This document shows, in pieces, positions 1 to 7,681 of a stretch of 7,681 bases of DNA. The stretch is from Victivallales bacterium. Lineage in GTDB: Bacteria; Verrucomicrobiota; Lentisphaeria; Victivallales; UBA1829. Numbering within the stretch: position 1 is the first letter of the stretch; each line of letters opens with the position of its first letter. The notes below the pieces were generated by a model. It was not told where the DNA came from and did no database searches. It saw nothing but the letters and a program-made list of their open reading frames with translations. Location: NCBI GenBank assembly GCA_016285335.1, contig JAEEQO010000146.1, forward strand, positions 1 to 7,681. Reading direction: 5' to 3'. Position numbers and translations under genes: made by a program.

Positions 1-2383
1 GGTCGCAGATGATCACGAGTGCGCTGGGGCAGCGGGTATACGCCACGTTGATGCGGTTGGCATTGTCCGTGAAACCGATCCCGTGGCGTTCGCTGCTCCG
101 CACGTAGGAAATGATCACGGCCTCGCTTTCGCCGCCCTGAAAACTGTCCACGGTCGCGATATTCTTCTGAAGGAAGCGGTTCCAGCGGTCCGTCGCGAAA
201 CGTCCGCCGAAGATGTCCGAAAAGGTCTTCCGCAGCAGGACGATCTGCCGGCGGTACGGGCTGATCACCGTGATGTCCTCCAGCGCGTGGCGTTCGAGCA
301 TGGACCGGAAGACTTCGGCGGCGATCCTGACTTCGCCGGGGTTCCAGATGCCCGGACGGCCGTTCTCGTAGACGAACCGTTCCGCGCGCTTTCTGACGGG
401 CAGATGCGAGGTGGAAATGATCTGAAGCGTGGATTTCGGGTATTGCAGTTCGCGTTCGCCGGGCGGAAGTTTGTAGTAGTCGGCGTCCGGGTTCGGCAGG
501 AGCTCGGCGTTGTAGAACATCGTGGAGGCGAAGCGCAGGAGGCGCGGATTGCGGCAGCGGTAGGAGAGATTGAGCACGTAAACCGGAAACTTGCGGTAGC
601 TGATGAGCCACTCCATGATGCTCTTCGTGGCGAGCGTGGCGGCCTCGCTGTCCTGCGCCGGGTTGTCGCGCAGGATCTCCTCCAGCACGCTCTTGTGACG
701 CGGGAACGGCGGGAGCTGCCTGTGGTCGCCGAGCAGCACGATGCGGTTCGCCAGACGTGCCGCGAGGATTGATTCGTCGGGCGCGGCCATGCCGGCCTCG
801 TCGATGAGGATCACGTCAAACTCGGTGCCGGTCTTCTGGAAATTTTCGATCGTGTAGTCGCGGAGCAGACCGGGCAGCGTGCCCGCGAAGATGATGCCGG
901 CGGCCTTTTCGCCGCAGCGGGACCGGATCTTCCGGTAATTGCCCGGCGTGCCGACCCAGTGCCCCTCCATGAGCATGGGATCCACGTTGTCACGATTGCG
1001 GGCGCACCGCAGGAACGGCAGGTCCATGATCCGGCGGCAGAGGTTGTCGACCGCGGCATGCGAGGGCGCGCCTACGAGAATGCGGAGTCCCTGCCGCTGC
1101 ATCCGCCTCACGATCTGTTCCAGCAGATACGTCTTGCCCGTGCCGGGCGGCCCCTGGATCAGGACGACCCTGTTCGCGCCCGAACACGCCGCTTCCAGGG
1201 CGGCCCGCTGAGGGGCGTTCAGATGATTGCCGGGAGCCGGCGGCGGGCACGGCGGGGCAGTGAACGGGACCGAGGTCAGGCCGAGCAGGCCGGCGGCCGC
1301 GCCGAATGAATCCGCGCCTCCGTGCTCCAGTTCGAGTTTGAGGTCGCGGAGACTGTTCGCATACTGTTCCAGCGGGCTTTTCGGCATCCGTGCCGTCAGG
1401 TGCGCTTTTTCCTGCTCGAAATCAAGTCTGCGATCCGTGCGGAGACGCCCCACGATCAGGTCGCCATCGGCCAGGTCCACGTGCAGAAACCCGACCCGCT
1501 CGCCGTCGGCGGAACATACGGACAGAAGATCGTCCTGGCGGACCGGCGCATCCGGCTGCGCCTGAAGCTCGACGACGAACTCGAGCCCGCTCGTGCGGAG
1601 CAGCCCGGCGTCGGCAAGACGCAGCGTGAAATCGCGTTCGAGTTCCGCCTGAAGCCGTGCGGAGCGTTCGATGAGTTCCAGGCGCTGCCTCACGCGCCAG
1701 AGCGTTTCCGAGCACACGGCGTCGCGCTGGTTTTTCAAATAGGTATCGCCTCCGTCGAGTTCGCGCGCATAGGTCCCGTCAAGGGGCAGGACCAGCTGGT
1801 CGTCGAGCTCGTCGCCCGCGAGGTCGGCCAGCGCGCTCTGCATGAGCTCGTGCGCCTGCTGGGCAGTGAGGGCGCGGATGGACTTCACGGCGCTGTCCGG
1901 AAAATAATCCGCGAGGCGGTCGGCATATTCGTGAAGCTCCTTCAGCCTGACTTTGGGGTCGGCGGCCTTTCCGTCCTCCTTCATCATGCGGGCGATCTCC
2001 CGCATCGCGTCGACCAGCTCCGCCGCACCGTCGCCCGTGAGCTGGACCGTCTCCTGCTCCTCCCACAGCGCCGCACCGTCGTGCCGGAGGCGGATCAGAT
2101 AGCTTTTTTCCCATTCGGCGGTCCGGACGCGCAAACGCGGACATCCCTCCGCCTCATCCCAGCAGTACACGCCCTCTGCGTCCGTGCCGCGGTGGCGGGG
2201 AAATCTGAGCAGAGTCCCGTTCAGGATCAGGGTGTTTTTCGCAACGGGGAACGGCTGCGGACAGCAGAGCTTTTCCCAAAGTTCGTAGAAAGCCCTCGAG
2301 GCCGCGTGCGCGGGGTTGCGTGCGAACATGCGGGCACGCTCCATCAAATAACTTTCTATGATTTGGGCCTCGGGTGAATTCAT
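1..2383 (-). CDS. UPF1/DNA2-like superfamily 1 helicase (3' end outside window)
   Basis: An open frame of 794 codons reads without a stop from the ATG at 2383-2381 to the window edge. The C-terminal half is a superfamily 1B ATP-dependent helicase motor. It has Walker A GPPGTGKT at residues 411-418, motif Ia-like APSHAAVDN near 439, Walker B/motif II DEAG at 528-531, motif III GDHRQLPP at 552-559, SYRCRNP at 607-613, motif V VDSFQGGESE from 745 and motif VI NRINVAYTR at 776-784. Motif VI is normally close to the end of the motor, so probably only a short tail is missing. Residues 1 to about 395 match nothing I recognise; about 118-260 look helical and charged, and about 290-340 look beta-rich. 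Family members unwind DNA or RNA 5' to 3'; the substrate here is unknown. AAGGA at 2396-2400 is the nearest ribosome binding site but sits 12 bases from the ATG. The gene is divergent from the lipoprotein gene. Confidence 0.93.
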   Translation of the reverse strand, partial: MNSPEAQIIESYLMERARMFARNPAHAASRAFYELWEKLCCPQPFPVAKNTLILNGTLLRFPRHRGTDAEGVYCWDEAEGCPRLRVRTAEWEKSYLIRLRHDGAALWEEQETVQLTGDGAAELVDAMREIARMMKEDGKAADPKVRLKELHEYADRLADYFPDSAVKSIRALTAQQAHELMQSALADLAGDELDDQLVLPLDGTYARELDGGDTYLKNQRDAVCSETLWRVRQRLELIERSARLQAELERDFTLRLADAGLLRTSGLEFVVELQAQPDAPVRQDDLLSVCSADGERVGFLHVDLADGDLIVGRLRTDRRLDFEQEKAHLTARMPKSPLEQYANSLRDLKLELEHGGADSFGAAAGLLGLTSVPFTAPPCPPPAPGNHLNAPQRAALEAACSGANRVVLIQGPPGTGKTYLLEQIVRRMQRQGLRILVGAPSHAAVDNLCRRIMDLPFLRCARNRDNVDPMLMEGHWVGTPGNYRKIRSRCGEKAAGIIFAGTLPGLLRDYTIENFQKTGTEFDVILIDEAGMAAPDESILAARLANRIVLLGDHRQLPPFPRHKSVLEEILRDNPAQDSEAATLATKSIMEWLISYRKFPVYVLNLSYRCRNPRLLRFASTMFYNAELLPNPDADYYKLPPGERELQYPKSTLQIISTSHLPVRKRAERFVYENGRPGIWNPGEVRIAAEVFRSMLERHALEDITVISPYRRQIVLLRKTFSDIFGGRFATDRWNRFLQKNIATVDSFQGGESEAVIISYVRSSERHGIGFTDNANRINVAYTRCPSALVIICD

Positions 2384-3581
2384 GAGCTGTATTTGTCCTT
2401 GACGTTGATGCGGCGCTTCGCGGGAAACGGGGTCCGCGTCCGCTTGACTGCCTGCATAATATAGGCTGCCGGAAGCGAAAAGTCAAGCTCAAAACGCAGA
2501 AATGGACGAAAGCTCTTCCCGCCCACGGTTCCGATATGCCGCGAAAATCCGAAGACCTTCCGCGGCGCCGGGGACAGACGCGAAGACGAAACTCAGGTTT
2601 TCCGGCGTGGTTTTCACTTAATAATTTTTGAGGCGAAAAAATCCATGTTTGCAGTTTTTTTCCTTTTTTTTCCTTTTTTTTACTTTTTTTTTCGTAAAAA
2701 CCGTTTGACAACGTTAGAAATGCGCGTTATATTATTTCCCGCAAGCTAAAAACCTGGACCACTCGGGTCCGGGTTTCCAAACTACACAAACCTCCAATAG
2801 AAAGGTCACTCTCAAATGAAAAAGATGATCCTTGCTGCCGGCGCCATCCTCGCCGCCGCCATCGTCACCAGCTGCGCTGGCGTCGCTGCCAACAACGGCA
2901 TGCCCGCTCCCGTCGCCATGGGCCCGAACTTCTTCTCCACCATCGCTGTCAACGCCCTCGTCGGCGATGTCAGCAGCGCTGACTACACCGTCGTGAAGTC
3001 CGGCGTCTCCGCTGAGAAGTCCTACACCAGCTTCTTCACCTGCGTCAATCTGGGCGATGCTTCCTTCGAGTCCCTCCGCGAAGAGGCTCTCAAGGGTCTT
3101 GATGCCAACGACATCACCGACGTCCGCGTCGACTACAAGATGAACTGCATCTGCGGTATCAACACCGTCACCGTCAAGCTGATGGGCACGGCGATCAAGT
3201 ACAAAAAGTAATTCGGACTGAGTTCGATTCTGTACTTTCTCCCGGGCTCTCCAGCAGGGCCCGGGATTTTTTTCAGGCTTTCATGCCTGCCGGGAAATTC
3301 GTTCGCCCGGACAGACATGAGATTCTGAGAACGCCGCGGAGCGGAATGTCTGTAACGCCGGCGCTTCGAAAGTCCGGTCCGTTTCGTCGGCCGGATTCAG
3401 GGAAGGCGGGATTCGCTTTTTCGTCCGGATGCCCGGAAACACGAAAAAAACCGAAAAAAATATCGAAAAGAGCTTGCATTTCCCGGAATCCATGATATAT
3501 TATCTTTTCATTACGCTTCGAAACAGGGGCTCTCAGCTTCAGTTTCGGTTGTAGTGACGTGTGATGCCTACGTAGCTCAGC

Positions 3582-3613
<32 letters not shown>

Positions 3614-3997
3614 CCCGGTTCGATTCCGGGCGTAGGCTCCACTTTCCCCCGGATGATACAGACTTAACCTTTAAACACATAACCAAAATCGAACATTCGG
3701 CAGACTGCCGAAAAACTCCAAGGAGACCAGGAAATGGCAAAGGAAACGTTTGCAAGAACGAAACCGCACGTCAACGTCGGCACCATCGGTCACGTCGACC
3801 ACGGCAAAACCACTCTTACCGCTGCGATCACCCATGTGCAGAACATGAAGGGTCTTGCGGACTACATCCCCTACGATCAGGTTGCCAAGGCTTCCGAATC
3901 CCAGGGCCGCCGCGACGCCACCAAGATTCTGACGATCGCCACCTCCCACGTTGAATACCAGAGCGACAACCGCCACTATGCGCACGTCGACTGCCCC

Positions 3998-4059
<62 letters not shown>

Positions 4060-7000
4060 CGTGATCGACGGCGCCGACGGCGTCATGCCCCAGACGAAGG
4101 AACACGTCCTCCTCGCCAAGCAGGTCGGCGTGCCCCGCATCGTCGTTTTCCTCAACAAGATGGACCTCGCCGACCCCGAGCTCGTCGAGCTCATCGAAAT
4201 GGAAGTCCGCGAACTCCTCTCCAAGTACGGCTTCGACGGCGACAACACCCCGATCGTGAAGGGCGCCGCTTTCCCGGCCCTGAAGGCCACCAGCCCCGAC
4301 GATCCCGCCTGCAAGTGCATCCAGGAGCTCATGGACGCCATCGACACCTGGATCCCGGATCCCGTCCGCGACATCGACAAGCCCTTCCTCATGCCGATCG
4401 AAGACGTGTTCAGCATTGAAGGCCGCGGCACCGTCGTGACCGGCCGTGTCGAACGCGGTATCGTCAAGGTCGGCGACCCCGTCGAAATCGTCGGTATCCA
4501 CGAGACCGCCAAGACGACCGTCACCGGCGTCGAAATGTTCCGCAAGAGCCTCGATCAGGGCCAGGCCGGCGACAACATCGGCTGCCTGCTCCGCGGCACC
4601 AAGAAGGAAGAAGTCCAGCGCGGCCAGGTCCTCGCGAAGCCGGGTTCCATCACCCCGCACACGAAGTTCACGGCTACGATCTACGTCCTCTCCGACAAGG
4701 AAGGCGGCCGCAAGACCCCGTTCATGAACGGCTATCGTCCGCAGTTCTACTTCCGCACGACCGACGTGACCGGCGTCATCACGCTCCCCGAAGGCACCGA
4801 AATGGTCATGCCCGGCGACAACGTCACCATCTCCGTTGAGCTGATCGCCCCGATCGCCATGGAAGAAAAGCAGCGCTTCGCCATCCGCGAAGGCGGCCGC
4901 ACCGTTGCCTCCGGTACCGTGGACACGATCACCGAGTAACATCAACTCCGTCCGTTCGGTTTTCAGCCGCCGGTTCCCCTCTCCGGGTGGGCCGGCGGCA
5001 TGAATCAGCCTTCGGACGAAGAAAGCAGAAACCGCCATGCGCGAAATCATCATTCTTGAATGCACCGAGTGCAAACGCCGGAACTACACGACGACCAAGG
5101 AGAAGAAAAACACTCCCGGCCGTTTCGAGATCAAGAAGTTCTGCAAGTTTGAGCGGAAGCATACCATTCACAAGGAATGCCGCTGACCCTGCGGGCGCTC
5201 TTCGGACGCGCCCTCCGGTGTCCGGATGTTCCGTGACATTTTCAGTTCGTTACGCAGGAGTGTAGCTCAGTTGGTAGAGCAGCGGTCTCCAAAACCGCAG
5301 GTCGTGAGTTCGAGACTCTCCGCTCCTGCCATTTCATTTTCGACAGAGGATTCGAGCAGCGGGTCCCGCAGGGGATCCGGGCGGCGCAAGCCGCGGAAAT
5401 CATTTGCAAGCTATGGACAACAACCTCAGTTTTTTCGGCAAAATACGGTCCTTCATTGAGCGGACCATGGATGAGATGAGAAAGTGCACCTGGCCGACCC
5501 GGGAACAGCTTCTTGAGTCGACGGTGCTCGTGCTCGTTGTCATGGCGGTCTCCTCCGCCTACATCGCCGGAGTCGACCAGATCCTCTATCACATCATCAC
5601 GTTTTTAACCTCTTTCTGAACCGGGGCCGGGAATTCGCATGAAGACAGACGAAGAAAAGCAGCTCGAACCTGTTGACCGCAGCAAAGGCCAGTGGTACGT
5701 CATCCAGACCGGCACCGGCCGCGAAAACAAGGTCAAGGAAGCGATCGAGGGGAAACTCATGCAGGAGCCCGGCACGGTTCCGGTCTATGAGGTCCTCATC
5801 CCCGTCCGCAAATACATCGACCGAGCGACCGGACGCATCGTCACGACGAAGATCCATCCGAACTACATCTACGTGCGGATGGACCTCTACAAGGAAGACG
5901 GCGAGACCATCAACGAGGTCGTGTGGTACTTCCTGCGCGGCATCGCCGGCGTGACCCGTTTCGTGGGCGACCCGGAGCATCCGATGCCGATTTCGAACGA
6001 CGAAGTGAAGGACCTCCTTCACACGGTCGACACGCTGAAGGAAGGCGCGACGCTTCCGCCGCCGCCGACCTGGCTCGTGGTCGGCGCCCGGGTTCGCGTC
6101 GAGGACCGCGACTGCGTGTTCAACGGTTCCGACGGCAAAATCATCGAAGTTGATCCCGAACATGCGAAACTCAAACTGATGATTTCGATCTTTGAGCGGG
6201 ATACTCCTGTTGAATTGGAGTTTGGGCAGGTCGGTCCGTGCGAAGATTGACGCACAGGCCGGACAAAACACTAAACATATCGTAGTCCGCAAGGTGGAAG
6301 AACACCTGCCGGTTCGTACCAGCTTGCGGTGTGGAGACAGAAATGGCGAAAAAGGTAACTGCGGAAATCCGTTTGCAGATCCCGGCCGGCGATGCGAAAC
6401 CGTCGCCCCCGGTGGGCCCCGCGCTCGGCCAGGCCGGCGTGAACATCATGGGCTTCTGCAAGCAGTTTAACGCTGCGACTCAGTCACAGGCCGGGATGAT
6501 CATTCCGGTCGTGATCACCGTCTACCAGGATCGTTCTTTCACATTTGTCACGAAGTCTCCGCCGGCTGCTGAGCTCATCAAGAAGCTGGCGAACATCCCG
6601 AGCGGGTCCCACAACCCCGGCCGCGAATCGGCCGGAAAGATCACCCGCGCGCAGATCAAGCAGATCGTGGAAATGAAAAAGAAAGACATCAACGCCCGAA
6701 GCGAGGAAGCCGCGATGCGCGTCATCGAGGGAACTGCCCGCAGCATGGGTATCGAGGTGGTAGATGCCTAAAAGAAGCAAACTTTACAGAGCACAGCTGG
6801 AGCGTTATGACAAGCTCAAACGCTACACGCTGGCCGAAGCGGCCGCGCTGCTGAAGGAACTCCCGAGCGTGAAGTTCGACCAGACCGTCGAAATCGCATT
6901 CAAGCTCGGCGTCGACCCGAAGCAGACCGACCAGACCGTCCGCGGAGCCGTGGCGCTTCCGCGCGGTACCGGCAAGGATGTGCGTGTCGTGGTCATCGCG

Positions 7001-7681
7001 GACGACGACAAGTTCCGCCAGGAGGCCGAGGCCGCCGGAGCGAACTTCGTCGGATTCGAAGACATCATCTCCAAGATCAAAGGCGGATGGCTTGACTTCG
7101 ACGTCCTCATCGCGACTCCCTCTTCCATGTCCCAGATCCGCCCGCTGGGCCGTCAGCTCGGTCCCCGCGGCCTGATGCCGAACCCGAAGACCGGCACCGT
7201 CACCGAGAAGATCGGCGACGCGGTCCGCGAGGCGAAGGCCGGCCGTGCGGAATTCCGTGCGGACCGCGGCGCCTGCGTGCAGGTTCCGATCGGCAAACTC
7301 TCGTTCGATGCAGACGCGATCGTCGAGAACGCCGTTGCGGTCATCAAAGCTCTCATCAAAGCGAAACCGTCCTCCGCGAAGGGTGTCTACATCCAGTCGA
7401 TCACGCTCAGTGCGACGATGACCCCCGGCGTGAAGGTCGACATTCGCGAAGCATCGGTGAAGGAGACAGCATGAGACAGGAACGCATCCAGCTCGGACAG
7501 GACGTCGCTGCCCTCCTTACAGGTTCCGATTACCTGTTCTTTGTGACCTACAAAGGACTGAAGGTCAAAGACGTCGACTCGTTCAAAAAACAACTGGCGC
7601 CGCTCGGCGCGGAGTGCCACGTGCTGAAGAACCGCTTCATCAACAAGATGGCGGAACTCAACGGCCTGACCGCTCTCGCCG

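Overview
The window is GC-rich chromosomal DNA of a Gram-negative-type bacterium. It carries the conserved translation/transcription block tRNA-Thr, tuf, rpmG, tRNA-Trp, secE, nusG, rplK, rplA, rplJ on the + strand, preceded by a small lipoprotein gene and a divergent helicase gene. A lipobox lipoprotein fits a diderm, and the unusual switch I region of EF-Tu recalls Lentisphaerota/Verrucomicrobiota-type sequences (Victivallis-like). That placement is inference from memory and is not proven.

Positions 1-2383 (minus strand) hold one uninterrupted reading frame for a UPF1/DNA2-like superfamily 1 helicase whose last residues lie outside the window. It fires leftward from a good sigma70-type promoter at 2458-2486. 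The 432-base divergent region to 2815 contains that promoter, four T-tracts phased at about 10 bp, and a near-consensus promoter for the next gene. Positions 2816-3211 encode a TRL-like small lipoprotein with codon use like that of tuf, closed by a strong intrinsic terminator (3240-3273).

A 292-base spacer follows, with phased A-tracts and a promoter for the long + strand gene series. The series runs tRNA-Thr(GGT), EF-Tu, ribosomal protein bL33, tRNA-Trp(CCA), SecE, NusG, uL11, uL1 and the start of uL10. I see no intrinsic terminator with a U-tract inside it, so read-through with tRNA processing is likely. Hairpins lie between tuf and rpmG, between rpmG and tRNA-Trp, before secE, and before rplK. 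The last resembles an L1-binding autoregulatory leader.

The genes work together in protein synthesis and export. EF-Tu delivers aminoacyl-tRNA, L11/L1/L10 build the GTPase-associated centre and L1 stalk, NusG links transcription to translation, and SecE is part of the translocon. I find no mobile element, CRISPR array or clear defence system. The most interesting departures are the EF-Tu switch I and G5 motifs, a bL33 lacking its fourth zinc cysteine, a divergent NusG KOW loop, an rplA-rplJ overlap that leaves no room for an L10 leader, and an octamer TATATTAT shared by all three promoters, two of them preceded by helically phased A/T tracts.
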